The notes: generated by a model not told the origin, from the sequence alone. DNA of 64,000 bases from Hemerocallis citrina (GCA_017893485.1 CM030361.1:304568822-304632821), one strand, 5' to 3'. Shown: positions 1-11,300, counted from the first letter of the stretch. A program made the numbers and translations.

Positions 1-20
1 TTTGAAGATGGTTACAAGTA

Positions 21-229
21 TGTCGTTATCCTAGATAACGGCATCTTCATTTTATGCCGTTTTTCAGAATAACGGCATCTACTAACTGTGCCGTTGTTCA
101 GGATCACGGCATCGGTTAAACATCAAAATTCAAAAATTAGATATTTCTGCCAAACTTTCTGTCTCCACAGTCGTTCTTGAGAGTAACGGCATAGATCAAA
201 GATGCCGTTATTCACAACAACGGCATCTG
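21..229. repeat. Left module cluster of MULE A (5 inverted modules)
   Basis: Five modules of the form (g)atgCCGTT-N9-AACGGcat(c) start near 21, 54, 87, 170 and 199. Some half-sites carry one change (TCGTT, CACGG). The spacer between the two 5-base cores is nine bases in every copy. They lie downstream of the transposase stop codon. Confidence 0.85.
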
Positions 230-429
230 TTGTTTGAACAGTTGTGCATGTTTTGTTGTGTTTTAGTATAAACAACTAATTTAACTATATCCACCATCGA
301 TTCAAACCACAAATCTCATTCCAAATAATTTAAACTTAAATTACTCAACATTCAAAAACAGCTTTATAATTTCGTACTAACACTTACAAAGGAAAATATA
401 TAACTAACATCCAATAACTAGGAAAATAT

Positions 430-3084
430 TCAAGTGCGGGTAGATTGTGAAGTCCCCACACTTTGTACATTCTTACAACTGCGTCTATTGGGCCCGCTCA
501 CACCACATTTTGAACATATTTTTCCACTACTCTCACCTTCTCGAGCGTCCATGTCATTGCGGATACGAGTACTCTTAGGCCTTCCCTTCACCCGATGAAG
601 ACTAGAATCAACTATTAGTACCGGTGCGCTTTGGGTAAGCCAATAAGATTCGTCTGGGATAGGATTGAAAGATGGTGCCCATGTTTTTGCTAACGAATCC
701 GTAGAGTAGAAAGGATCTATGTACGGTTGATAATCAAGCGCACGGGAAGCACATGCCGCTAACACATGAGAGTATGGAATGTGGAACAGTTGAAATTTGC
801 CACATGTACAAGTTCGGCCTTCTAGGTCCACCGTATGCCAATGGCCACCCTTTTGATATCCACCGTCCATTCTAATGCCCGTTTTCACCCCAAAGACACC
901 ATCGCGATTATTAAACATTATGGCCTCATGTAAATTGGATTTTTCACGGCGGACATCAATAAGGTCCTGAATCCAGGGTGCCCATAGTTTACCTTCAGCG
1001 ATAAGTGTCTGCGCGGCCTCACGGCGGTCGGTGAAGTACATGTTGAGACGGAAAAATATATGTTCTACAATTGCGGTGACAGGTAAGCTACGAACACCTT
1101 TTAGAACCGAGTTGAAAACTTCGGACAGATTTGTTGTCATAATACCATATCTACGCCCACCATCAGCAGTAAGTGCCCACTTCTCAATTGCTTTTTCCTT
1201 AACCCAATTAGCCGCATCAGCATTGCTAGCTTCAAGTTGTGCCATCTTTTCCTCGTACTTTTTCCACTGATTTTGACACGCAATTACCTTCAATTTATTC
1301 ATCAAAAATTTCGAACCAAATTTTTTATGAAAATTGCTAGCAAAATGCCGCATACAGTACCGATGATATGCAAATGGTTCCCTCCACGTGCCAAACTCAT
1401 TTCCCATTGCTGATAAAATACCGGCATGTCGGTCAGAAATGACACAAAGACCTTCACGATCTGTAACAAAGCACCAAATACAGTTCATGAACCATGTCCA
1501 CGTTTCTATGCTTTCACCTTCAACAAGTGCAAATGCAAACGGAAACAACCTCCCGTTTGCGTCTGGTGATACCGCAATCAACAAACAGCCTTTGTATTTT
1601 CCGTACAAGTGAGTACCGTCTACACTTATAACTGGTCTACATGATTTGAATCCTTCGATGGAAGGACCGAATGCCCAAAAAACACCCTTAAATGTTTCTA
1701 TACCCGTCCCGTTCGTAATCTTCGCCCAATGTACAGCTGTACCCGGATTTGAAGCTTGAATTGCATTGAGTAGATATGGTAATTTAGTGCATACTGTTTC
1801 AAAAGAACCATATAGTTTCTCAATTGCTTTATGTTTTGTCTTCCAAGCTTTCCAATATGATATTGTGTATTGGAGCCTACCCTTCACCTGCCCAATTATG
1901 GCTCTTGGTGTTATTGAGAGTTGTTCCTTCAGAGTATCCATTATCATCATCGATACGACCGTCGAGTCAATTTTGCAGTGATCCTGAGTCAATGTAGGAT
2001 TCACACATGTGTGTACACCTTCAAGCTTTTTCACCACAAAATAATCACGACCTTTGGGAACACTTGCACGCAAGCGCCATGGACAACCAACTTCATTTTG
2101 AAGTGATGGATTTTCTGCAATTTGCTCGGCTGAATGGTGGATGAGCGCGTATTTACATTTCACATGGTATAGACAACGATCTGATTTTACCGTCACGAAT
2201 TCTCTGTGGTTCTTCACGGCGTACATCTTCACTTGATATTGTAGAGCATCTTTGGATGGAAATCTTTGACCAATGAAGAGTTCATCCAAGTTGGAAGAAC
2301 CAATGGAAGACTGGCCATGTTCATGTACGGTGGCACGGGACATCCATTCGCTTGATTGTGATCCACGCATAGCTGCACTTGTGTCCTGACTTGGCAACAC
2401 GCAGGCATTGTTAACTGGCACATGAACATTGGCATCAATAACTGGAGCTTCAACGGCAATCTCCTCATCATCATCCTCGAGAACGCATACCTCATCTTCT
2501 TCCTCTTCTACCAAGTCGTTATTTACAACGGCGTTGTCAAAGTCTTCCAAAGCAATGCCAGTTACCAAAAAATTTTGTGGCAATGGGGTCGGATGTACCT
2601 GCTCGTATTCGGAGAAAACAGGTTCCGTTGGAGTTGTGCTAGTATCTCCAATTGTATTTGAAATCCTTGCGTGTGACTCTGCAGATGGTTTCAAAGTCCT
2701 TGTGGGCCTTGGACTTTCGATAACAACTCTTGTAGTATTTGGAAGCCTCGTTTGATCAATATATAACTCAACTATATTCCAACCACAACTTGGATGAAGT
2801 GTCCTAAGCAAGACAGACCTCAGAGAACTGTCACTGTCTATGGGTACCAACATGAAGTACTGCCCGTCCCCTTTACCAGCAGAATAACGAGCTCTCAGTT
2901 TCAGACTCATTTCACCTCTATCCCAATTGGTGACTTTATATATCTTATCTATTAATTCTGAGTAACCAAAATTGGGGGTAGCCCAAATAATTACCGGATC
3001 AACATCACTATAAGAATATCCAATTTTTGGATCCTTAATTACTTCACCCCCATAATATAACCAAATAGGGATATCAAATTCCAT
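430..3084 (-). CDS. MuDR/mudrA-type MULE transposase, intact reading frame, altered zinc motifs
   Basis: This 884-residue ORF has no internal stop. The N-terminal part (about 1-130) resembles the PB1/ubiquitin-like start of many plant MULE proteins. An acidic linker follows (about 175-210), then a MuDR DNA-binding region (about 265-370) and the MULE DDE domain (about 480-660). Candidate catalytic residues are D489 in 'SVDGTHLYGKYKG', D551 in 'VISDRHAGI' and E655 in 'TTNLSEVFN'. A SWIM-type finger follows at 759-773, but its third ligand is Tyr771 where families normally have Cys ('HIPYSHVLAA'). In the C-terminal CCHC knuckle ('CSKCGVSGPNRRSC') the usual His is Pro. Both changes are visible in the DNA and suggest decay or altered zinc binding in an otherwise open frame. 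It is probably a recently active copy losing function. It was read as a single exon from the first Met at 3084. Confidence 0.9.
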   Translation of the reverse strand: MEFDIPIWLYYGGEVIKDPKIGYSYSDVDPVIIWATPNFGYSELIDKIYKVTNWDRGEMSLKLRARYSAGKGDGQYFMLVPIDSDSSLRSVLLRTLHPSCGWNIVELYIDQTRLPNTTRVVIESPRPTRTLKPSAESHARISNTIGDTSTTPTEPVFSEYEQVHPTPLPQNFLVTGIALEDFDNAVVNNDLVEEEEDEVCVLEDDDEEIAVEAPVIDANVHVPVNNACVLPSQDTSAAMRGSQSSEWMSRATVHEHGQSSIGSSNLDELFIGQRFPSKDALQYQVKMYAVKNHREFVTVKSDRCLYHVKCKYALIHHSAEQIAENPSLQNEVGCPWRLRASVPKGRDYFVVKKLEGVHTCVNPTLTQDHCKIDSTVVSMMIMDTLKEQLSITPRAIIGQVKGRLQYTISYWKAWKTKHKAIEKLYGSFETVCTKLPYLLNAIQASNPGTAVHWAKITNGTGIETFKGVFWAFGPSIEGFKSCRPVISVDGTHLYGKYKGCLLIAVSPDANGRLFPFAFALVEGESIETWTWFMNCIWCFVTDREGLCVISDRHAGILSAMGNEFGTWREPFAYHRYCMRHFASNFHKKFGSKFLMNKLKVIACQNQWKKYEEKMAQLEASNADAANWVKEKAIEKWALTADGGRRYGIMTTNLSEVFNSVLKGVRSLPVTAIVEHIFFRLNMYFTDRREAAQTLIAEGKLWAPWIQDLIDVRREKSNLHEAIMFNNRDGVFGVKTGIRMDGGYQKGGHWHTVDLEGRTCTCGKFQLFHIPYSHVLAACASRALDYQPYIDPFYSTDSLAKTWAPSFNPIPDESYWLTQSAPVLIVDSSLHRVKGRPKSTRIRNDMDAREGESSGKICSKCGVSGPNRRSCKNVQSVGTSQSTRT

Positions 3085-3438
3085 ACCTATGCATAAAAAT
3101 TAAAACATATTCAAGTCATTCACTACTCACAATAAACAAAACATTGAAATAAAAATCAAACATAAGGTTAAGCTGATAATACCTTCAAATTAAACCAAAA
3201 AAACCACTAGCAAAAATTTCGTTGTGGAGGAAGACTGAAAATGAGAGTGGGAGTGAGGAGGTTGGATGTATGGAATTTTACAGGACTCAAATGGTTGAAA
3301 TTTTTTGATTTTGAGATCTAGGGTTTGTGGGTAAAAGGAGCGATGCAAGAGAGAGATGTTTACGAATCAGAAGGGGAAGAAAAGGGGAAGAAGATGGGTT
3401 TTTCGATTATAGGAACTTGTGCAAAAAGATAATAACTG

Positions 3439-3678
3439 ATGCCGTTATTGCGGAACACGGCATCAGTATAAACGATGTCGTTCTCCCGAAGAACGGCATC
3501 AGTTATTTTCTTTTTTGCATTTCAATCTCGAGTCAAGATTGTTACAGTAGAGATCTTTACAAAAAATAAGCAATGCCGTTATTGGGAATAACGGCATGAC
3601 AATTTTTTCAAAAAGAGATGCCGTTATTGGGAAGAACGGCATACAAATAGCTGATGCCGTTTTTCCCAATAACGTTTG
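3439..3678. repeat. Right module cluster of MULE A (5 inverted modules)
   Basis: Five more modules lie near 3439-3465, 3473-3500, 3573-3597, 3616-3642 and 3653-3678. They have the same ATG-CCGTT-N9-AACGG-CAT plan as the left cluster and sit upstream of the transposase start. The spacer is again nine bases in each. The flanking sequence 3690-3785 contains 'gggcatctcgctaa' and 'gggcatttcggcaa', which may be the subterminal end of the element. Confidence 0.85.
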
Positions 3679-3787
3679 TTGCTAACGTGTCACAGACAAG
3701 GGCATCTCGCTAAATGTTTTCGAAAGTAGGGTAGGTCGCTAATTAATTTCAAAAAAGAGGGCATTTCGGCAAAATTTTCAGAATATT

Positions 3788-4193
3788 GTTGCTCCTTAAT
3801 GACATTTTGTTTGTTTCTGGTCAAAGTTGACAACCGGTCAACTTGTTAAGAATGGTGACATTTTTTTATGGTGACATTTTTTGTCAAAGAAAGTTGGCAA
3901 CAGTCATTTTGAATCGTAAAGACATTATGCTTGTTCTTGGTCAAAGTTGGCAACCGGTCAACTTGATTAAGAATAGTGATATTTTTTTATGGTGATATTT
4001 TTTGTCAAAGAAGATTAGCAACTGCCATTTTGAACCTTAAGATCCTTATGGGAACCCTTCTTAAGATCCAAAATGGCAGTTGCGAACCTTCTTCGACAAA
4101 AACTATCACTATTAAAAAAAATGTCACAATTCTTCATCAATTTGACTAGTTGTCAACTTTGACTAAGAACAAACAAAATGTCTCCAAGGAATG
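3788..4193. mobile_element. Foldback/MITE-like element with one duplicated arm
   Basis: A stretch beginning 'gacattttgtttgttt' with 'ggtcaaagttgacaacc' (about 3798-3912) is repeated directly at about 3920-4035. It then recurs as its reverse complement at about 4063-4190 ('ccaaaatggcagttgcg' to 'caaacaaaatgtctcc'). The result is a hairpin with a doubled left arm. No coding capacity is seen. Non-autonomous foldback transposon is the likely nature. The superfamily is not determined. Confidence 0.65.
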
Positions 4194-4393
4194 TCCGCTG
4201 CCTTTTTCATTTTTCTTCTCTCCTTTTATCTTTTCCCCTTTTATCATCAATAGTGGGGCCCTCCCCCACTGCCTGCCAACATTGTCTCAGGTGGAGACAT
4301 GATTAATCATGTCTTAGGGGAGGGCCCACTACTGATGACAGCAGGGGAAAAGATAAAAAGAGATAAGAAAAATGAAAAAATAGTGGGCACCTA
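4194..4393. mobile_element. MITE with about 75-bp inverted arms
   Basis: The left arm (about 4197-4272: 'tttttcatttttcttctc', then 'gtggggccctcccccac') is matched by the reverse complement of the right arm (about 4316-4390: 'ggggagggcccactact' to 'gaaaaatgaaaaaatag'). The loop holds a perfect 20-base palindrome at 4295-4314 ('agacatgattaatcatgtct'). No ORF is present. It sits directly against the preceding foldback element. Confidence 0.7.
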
Positions 4394-4820
4394 CACTTTA
4401 CAATAGCGAAATCCTCTTATACTTGCATGTAGTTTTTACCTAGTTTTCTTTTAGGGGTTTCCACGTAGAATATTTGTGTCCATCTTATCTTCACTTTCTC
4501 AATCACACTTTAGTTATGAGGAAACTTCGACCCTCAAATTTCCTAACACTAATCTTGCAGACCACAAAACTTGCAAACATGCTAATACCCTATAACTTGA
4601 ATCACCTAACCACCTAGTTATTCCAAGTCCAAGGAGATTAAAGAACCAAATTTATAAACAAACATGTACACTTGATATTATCAATTAGATGCTAAATAAA
4701 TTTCAGTTCAAACCGTGCAAAAAAGTAGATGAGAACTATCAAAGTGCAGGGAAGACTGGAGATGAATAGACATGGATACGAGACAAAAACAAGATATAAT
4801 ATGACATTGACACCACACGC

Positions 4821-4853
4821 GGGGGGGGGGGGGGGGGGGGGGGGGGAGGGGGG
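4821..4853. repeat. Poly-G homopolymer
   Basis: Twenty-six G, one A, then six G. A tract of this length is prone to slippage and sequencing error, so its real length is uncertain. Confidence 0.95.
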
Positions 4854-4869
4854 ATTTGTAGGAGAAAGG

Positions 4870-5445
4870 AATTTGGAGGGTTGGGGGTTATCAATCTTCG
4901 ACTGATGAACCAAGCACTATTGTGCAAGTGGTGGTGGAAATTCCAGGTAAAGAAAAAGGCGAAGTGGGCAACACTGATAAAGGAGGCGGCTTACATCAGA
5001 AATGGAAATGTACATTGGAAATTGAAGAATATGGCTTCCATGTCTAGGTTCCAGCGGAGAGTATCACATACTAAAGATATTTTCCTCGCATGTATTACAT
5101 TCTCAATTGGGAACTGGACGACAATTTGCTTTTGGAAAGACAGATGGTGCGGAAAAATTAACCTTAAAAGAAGGTTCCCAGAAGCTTACAAGTTTGTAGC
5201 AGAAAAAAAACGATTGGGTAGCTAGACAGTGGAGGAACAAAGAGTGTCTAGCCAGTTAAGCAGTGAGGCTAGAAGAGAAAAGTAAGAACTAATCCAGTTC
5301 TTGGACGATTGGAAACCTACAGGAGAAGAGCATGATGACAAGATGGCCTGGGGGGTGGGGAAGGATGGTGTGTTCTCAGTAAAATCTACATATGAACGCA
5401 TGAACGACAGAGGGGTGCGGGTTCTTGAGCCAATATGAAAAGTTA
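4870..5445 (+). pseudogene. L1-type LINE ORF2 C-terminal fragment (left half, interrupted)
   Basis: The translation has the features of the region after the reverse transcriptase in plant L1 LINEs: 'LLCKWWWKF', then 'FWKDRWCG' and, after a stop at 5223 and a frame change, 'DDKMAWGVGKDGVFSV'. Reading stops at about 5445 inside the start of the zf-RVT domain. The same domain resumes at about 14193 ('LKIRTFNWLV'). The fragment is 5'-truncated, carries stops and frameshifts, and is not functional. Confidence 0.85.
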
Positions 5446-5459
5446 AGGTTGCGTTTGTT

Positions 5460-6510
5460 TTGTTGTTTTGAAAAGAGTTTTCTGAATAGAGTTTTCTGAA
5501 AACTGTATTCTGAATAGAGTTTTCTGAAAATGAGTTTAAAAGCTGTTTGGTTATATTTATTTCTGAAAACTATATTCTGAAAGCTATTTTTCTGAAAAAG
5601 AGAGTTTAAAAGCTGTTCGGTTATATTTCTAGCTGAAAACTGTTATCTGAAAGCTGTTTTTCTGAAAAAGAGAGTTCAAAAGCTGTTCGGATATATTTCT
5701 AGCTGAAAACTGTTATCTGAAAGCTGTTTTTTCTGAAAAAGAGAGTTTAAAAGCTGTTTCGATATATTTCTAGCTTAAAACTGTTATCTGAAAGCTGTTT
5801 TTCTGAAAAAGAGAGTTTAAAAGCTGTTCGGTTATATTTCTTGCTGAAAACGGTTTTCTGAAAGCTGTTTTCCTGAAAAGAGAGAGTTTAAAAGCTGTTC
5901 GGTTATATTTCTAGCTGAAAACTGTTATCTGAAAGCTGTTTTTCTGAAAAAGAGAGTTTAAAAGCTGTTCGGTTATATTTCTTGCTAAAAACGGTTTTCT
6001 GAAAGCTGTTTTCCTGAAAAAGAGAGTTTGAAAGCTGTTCGGTTATATTTCTAGCTGAAAATTGTATTCTGAAAGCTGTTTTTCTAAAAAAGAGAGTTTA
6101 AAAGCTGTTCGGTTATATTTCTAGCTGAATACTGTTATCTGAAAGTTGTTTTTCTGAAAAAGAGAGTTTAAAAGTTGTTCGGTTATATTTCTAGCTGAAA
6201 ACTGTTATCTGAAAGCTGTTTTTTCTGAAAAAGAGAGTTTAAAAGCTGTTCGGTTATATTTCTTGCTGAAAACTATTTTCTGAAAGCTGTTTTTCTGAAA
6301 AAGAGAGTTTAAAAGCTGTTCTGTTATATTTATTGCTGAAAAATGTTTTCTAAAAGCTGTTTTTCTGAAAAGAGAATTTAAAAGCTGTTTGGTTATATTT
6401 ATTGCCGAAAACTGTTATCTGAAAGCTGTTTTCCTGAAAAAGAGAGTATTAAAAGCTGTTTGGTTATATTTCTTGCTGAAAACTGTTATTCGGTTATATT
6501 TCTAGCTGAC
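5460..6510. repeat. Tandem satellite, about 70-bp unit, about 14 copies
   Basis: The unit starts 'agctgttcggttatattt' and continues with 'ctgaaagctgtttttctg' and 'aaaaagagagtttaaa'. Spacing between consecutive copies is 70-71 bases (for example 5611, 5681, 5752). Copies differ by scattered substitutions and occasional one-base indels. The array sits just inside the left end of the host element. Confidence 0.9.
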
Positions 6511-6519
6511 AACTTTTCA

Positions 6520-7324
6520 ACAACAACCCCAATTCTCCACGCACTGGATCGGTCTCTTCTTACAAATACCAAACACTAATGCAACATCCAACAGCATCAC
6601 ACCACAACACAACACAATGCCTCCCAAACAGCAAAGCACCCAACACCAATATAATAAAATCAATCCAACACACACACACACAATCCCCAATACTATCTTT
6701 TCTTCTTCTTTTCCAATACAGAGTGAACTTCTTCTTCACTTCTTCTTCTTCTTCACTTCGATTCGACTGAGAGAGAGAAGGAGCGGAAGAGCTGGCAGCT
6801 GCGATGCGCCGCCGCGATGGGGCGATGGAGATGGCAACTGGTGGGGACACTGGCCGCGGCGACCATGGCGGGACTCAGGGTCGGGGTTTGACTGAGCGGC
6901 AATGGTGGAAGGGTCGTCGACCGGGTGCTCTGTTTCGATAGAGGAAACAGAGGATGAAGGAGGTGAGCTAGCGGCAACGGCTGGTTGGAGTGATTCGACG
7001 CAGGCAGGAGTGGAGCTCGACAGGCGGCGACGGAGTTCGAGAGGAGACTGGTGGAGACGGCGATTGCAGTGTGAAGTGGCAGCGGCCTCAAGCTCTACGG
7101 GGAGCGACGACGAAACTGACGACGAGGGGCTTCGACTGTGGTGGCATGCGGTGGAGAGCGAGCGGAGATGGGGGGAAGGTAATGGCGATGGCGGGGACGG
7201 GAGGCTGCCGATGCTTCGGGAGGTGTCAATGGCAGGCGGCACGGTTGGTTCGACGAGGCGAGGGAAGGAGGTCCTCGGGCTGTCGAGCTCAGCAGTGGGT
7301 CGAGCGGAAGAAGAATGAGGGAGG
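6520..7324 (+). other. GC-rich gene-like stretch inside the TIR element
   Basis: A pyrimidine-rich leader-like segment with CA and CTT runs (6640-6760) is followed by GC-rich sequence. An ORF on the plus strand (6902-7318, 138 residues) is rich in G, S, E and R and matches no domain I recognise. Overlapping ORFs of similar length exist on both strands, as expected from GC-rich sequence. The base composition contrasts sharply with the AT-rich surroundings. It may be a captured 5' gene end cut by the Copia insertion at 7325. No function is assigned. Confidence 0.4.
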
Positions 7325-7697
7325 TGTTGGAATTAATTTTTGCAGTTTTTCGGGCCGGATTCCGGCGAGCTCCGGCCACCGGCGGCACCGGAAAATGAGT
7401 GGATTGCGATCCTCTCGACGAGTACTATTCCGTAGTATACTCACTTGCCAAAAACGAATTCCGTATGAATGAAAAATATTGATCCAAAGTTGGGTACTTG
7501 AAATGTACCAACTTGGCAAATGGATAGTCCCATATCGGAAATTGGAGATGATTTCTTCTAGTATATATACTAGAAAACTGGACTAAAGGGCGTGGCCCGG
7601 GGGTTACCACTAACGTGTAGTGGAGAGAGGACTTAGCCAAAATGACAAACACACACGCGCGCGCGCGCCCGGCCCGGCCCCGGCCCCGGCTTCGGCT

Positions 7698-7728
<31 letters not shown>

Positions 7729-7784
7729 AAATTTTTTATTTTTGCCCAGACAAACTCTTCCCCTACTGAACTGAAAAGACTTTT

Positions 7785-7886
7785 CAGATTCAGTAACTGG
7801 GGCCATTACTCTGTAACAGCAGAGTAATGGCTCACCAGTTATGAATCTGAAGAGTCCCCATTACTCTGCTGTTACAGAGTAATGGC
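7785..7886. promoter_or_regulatory. Nested palindromes upstream of the LTR TATA box
   Basis: Two 28-base blocks, each nearly self-complementary (CCATTACTCTG...CAGAGTAATGG), are exact reverse complements of each other. Between and around them 'cagattcagtaactgg' and 'ccagttatgaatctg' are also complementary. The whole forms a hairpin of hairpins about 35-120 bases upstream of 'tctctataaaacc'. It is also present in the 3' LTR (about 13484-13585), with one substitution in the outer block. A role as enhancer or transcript structure is inferred. Confidence 0.7.
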
Positions 7887-7915
7887 AGCTGCTGAACAGT
7901 CTCAGTCCAAGTTTT

Positions 7916-7926
7916 CTCTATAAAAC
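7916..7926 (+). promoter_or_regulatory. Putative TATA box of the Copia LTR
   Basis: 'tctctataaaacc' lies in the 3' half of the LTR, where Copia promoters usually start transcription. The equivalent in the 3' LTR lies at about 13616. Confidence 0.6.
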
Positions 7927-8390
7927 CAGACAGAAGCTTACTTACAGATACAGATTTTTTTGACATTTTCCTCTCTTCTTCCTCTGCTCTGAGTCAGTGT
8001 CTGTCAACTGAGAGTACACACAGACAGCAGTTCGTTGTCTCTGAAGCAAGGGTGCTGCATTCTTCAGAGAAGGTACAGTTGTATCCTGGGAAGCAATTCG
8101 CCGGTAACCGTCACACTACGGGGCGAATTCTGCTTTAAGGACAGAGATTCTAAAATCTCGACTCTGTACAAGTTATTTACTTACTGTTTTTCTTCTTGTA
8201 TTGGATTTCTTCACAATTTTGTTGGAGTTTCATATTATTTTACATTCAGGTTCTAACAATCTTAAAGCAGAATTTTTCCTCACAGATTCTAACAATTTTT
8301 GTGAAGTTTGTTTACAGGTTCTGTTCGGAAAAAATAGGAACTAACAATCTCTGATTCAACCAATTTCAGAGAAGAGAACAAAATCAAAAC

Positions 8391-11300
8391 ATGGAGAACA
8401 CACAAACTGAAGTTGCTACTGGGCTTCTCAGTACCCAAACTCCGGTGACCCAGAATGTGACTGCACAATCGGTTGCGGCACATTCGGTCGTTCTGCCCAC
8501 ACACATAACCGTGGGAGAAAAACCGGAGAAGTTCAATGGAACTGGGTTTAAAAAGTGGCAGGGGAAGATGCAGTTCTGCCTGACCACATTGAAGCTGGAC
8601 AGATTCCTCAATGAATCTGCCCCGATGCTGGCGCCAATGGAAGCACACTCCGTTGCTGTAGCTGACGCGTGGACTCAGGGCGACTACCTCTGCAGGAACT
8701 ACATCCTGAATGGCTTGGTAGACTCTCTGTACAACGTCTACTGTGTCTTCAAGACATCCAAACTCCTGTGGGGGTCCCTGGAAAAGAAGTACAAAACAGA
8801 AGACGCCGGGTCCAAGAAATTTGTTGTCGACAAATTTCTGGACTACAAGATGATTGACTCCAAAACTGTGGTGAGTCAGGTCCAAGAACTGCAGGTTATA
8901 ATGCACGACATTGCTGCAGAGAATATGATGCTGTGCGAACCATTCCAGGTTGCAGCGTTCATTGAAAAACTTCCACCTGGGTGGAAAGATTTCAAGAACT
9001 ATCTCAAACACAAACGAAAGGAGATGTCTCTTGAAGACCTAATTATCAGGTTGCGAATCGAAGAAGAGAATCGCAAGGCTGAGAGGTCATATGGAAATCA
9101 GTCCATAGAAAAGGCCAATGTGGTGGAGCATGAACAGAAGGGCAAGAAGAGGAAGTTTCTGCCACAGACCTCAAGCAAAAAACCACCTGCAAAGAGGTTT
9201 GCTGGGAAATGCCACAAGTGTGGTAAACTGGGGCACAAAATTTCAGAGTGCCGCAGTAAAGACAGTAATCATTCAAAAACAGGACATGTAAAAGGAAATG
9301 AAAAATCCCATGTACACATAGCTGAGAACTTGTCCACTGGTCTCTCTGACCTGGACCTCTGTGCTATTGTTTCAGAGGTAAATCTTGTGGGGAGCAATCC
9401 TCGTGAATGGTGGTACGATACTGGGGCCACCAAGCATATCTGCTCGGACAAGGAAATGTTCACCTCCTACCAGAAGTGCAACAAAGATGAACAGCTGTTC
9501 ATGGGAAACTCTTCCACCTCCAAAATTGAAGGAACAGGGAAGATAGTGCTGAAAATGACTTCAGGCAAAGAGCTAACACTCACAAATGTGCTGCATGTCC
9601 CAGACATTAGAAAGAACTTGATATCAGGTTCTTTGCTGAGCAAGAATGGGTTTAAAGTTGTACTTGTTTCTGATAATTTTGTACTGTCCAAGAATGGGGT
9701 ATACTTGGGGAAAGGATATATAAAGGATGGACTGTTCAAGTTTAATGTAATGACAGTCATCCCTAAAACTATTGTTCCTGCTGTTCCGAAAATTAATGAA
9801 ATAACTCCTATTGCCTATGTTGTTGAGTCTTCCTCTGTTTGGCATGAAAGACTAGGCCATGTTAATGTAAATTCTATGCGTAGATTAGTTAACATGAATT
9901 TGCTACCAAAATTTAAGGTAGATAACTCAGAAAAATGTGAAGTTTGCACGGAGGCCAAACTCACTAAAACTCCATCACGTTCTGTAGAAAGAAACACAGA
10001 AACTCTAGGTCTTATTCACACAGATCTGTGTGACTTAAAATATGTGCAGACCAGAGGTGGCAAAAAGTACTTTGTGACTTTCATAGATGATTGCACAAAA
10101 TTCTGTTATGTATATTTGTTACATAGCAAAAATGAGGCTTTGGATAAATTCAAAGAATATAAACTTGAGGTTGAGAATCAACTTGGCAAAACGATTAAAA
10201 TCGTTAGAAGTGATAGAGGAGGAGAATATGATGCACCATTTAACATGTTCTGCTCGGAACATGGAATAGTTCATCAGACAACTGCTCCCTACTCACCCGA
10301 ATCAAACGGTACTGCCGAGCGCAAAAACCGAACTCTAAAGGAGATGATGAATGCCTTGTTGTTGAATTCTGACTTACTCCAAAACATGTGGGGGGAAGCG
10401 TTGCTGACTGCCAACTACATTCTCAACAAAATACCTCACAAGAAAACCGGCAAGACACCATATGAATTGTGGAAAGGTAACTTACCTTCGTATAAATACC
10501 TCAAAGTGTGGGGGTGTCTAGCAAAAGTGGCAGTACCTAACCCGAAACAGGTCACCATCGGACCTAAGACGATTGATTGCATATTCATAGGCTATGCACA
10601 CAACAGTAGTGCATATCGGTTCTTGGTATACAAATCGGATATACCGGATATCCATGTAAATACAATAATGGAATCAAGAAATGCTTCATTCTTTGAACAC
10701 GTGTTTCCGTGCAAGGACACTACGTACCCCAAATGTACACGTGAACAAGGGAATGCAAGCACTTCAGTTGATGAACCAGAACATGATACTGATGAGCCTA
10801 GACGAAGTAAACGGGCTAGAACATCAAAATCATTTGGTCCTGACTTTGTGACGGCCTTTCTATTAGAGAATGAGCCCAGAACGTTCAAGGAAGCCATGTC
10901 TATGCCTGATGCTCCTATGTGGAAGGAAGCAATCAAAAGTGAAATAGACTCCATTATGCAAAATCATACATGGGAGTTAGTCGATTTGCCTTCTGGATGT
11001 AAAGCTCTAGGATGCAAATGGATTTTCAAACAAAAATTGAAACCAGATGGTTCAATAGAGAAGCATAAGGCTAGACTTGTGGTACAAGGATTTAGGCAAA
11101 AAGAAGGGCTAGATTTCTTCGATACATATTCCCCAGTTACAAGAATAACATCCATAAGAATGTTGATAGCTATTGCAGCCCTACGTAACCTGGAAATACA
11201 TCAAATGGATGTTAAAACTGCATTTCTAAATGGGGACTTAGAAGAAGAAATATACATGAAACAACCTGAGGGTTACGTAGTTCCTGGACAGGAAAATAAG

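Larger units (their letters stand above)
1..3780 (-). mobile_element. MULE 'A' with clustered inverted modules at both ends
   Basis: One transposase ORF on the minus strand (430-3084) lies between two clusters of short inverted modules (21-229 and 3439-3678). The 5' side of the gene (3085-3430) looks like a plant leader, with 'ctagggttt' and GA-rich sequence. The left end may lie outside the window, because position 1 is already close to the first module. The right end probably lies near 3720-3785. I could not define long terminal inverted repeats or a target duplication, so the borders are approximate. The assignment to Mutator-like elements rests on the transposase family. Confidence 0.75.
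7325..8258 (+). repeat. 5' LTR of Copia element
   Basis: Begins 'tgttggaattaatttttg' and ends 'ttcaggttctaaca'. It contains a GC-rich inverted sequence near its start, a CG/GGCCCC/TCTGG microsatellite (about 7655-7725), nested palindromes (7785-7886) and a TATA-like box at about 7919. Confidence 0.95.

Noticed and set aside
21..3678. CRISPR-like array from regularly spaced ATGCCGTT words
   Set aside because: Repeats are short inverted pairs with irregular distances between modules, in a plant nuclear transposon; no CRISPR features.
4692..4927. Poly-proline ORFs on the minus strand
   Set aside because: They translate the poly-G tract, whose length is unreliable.
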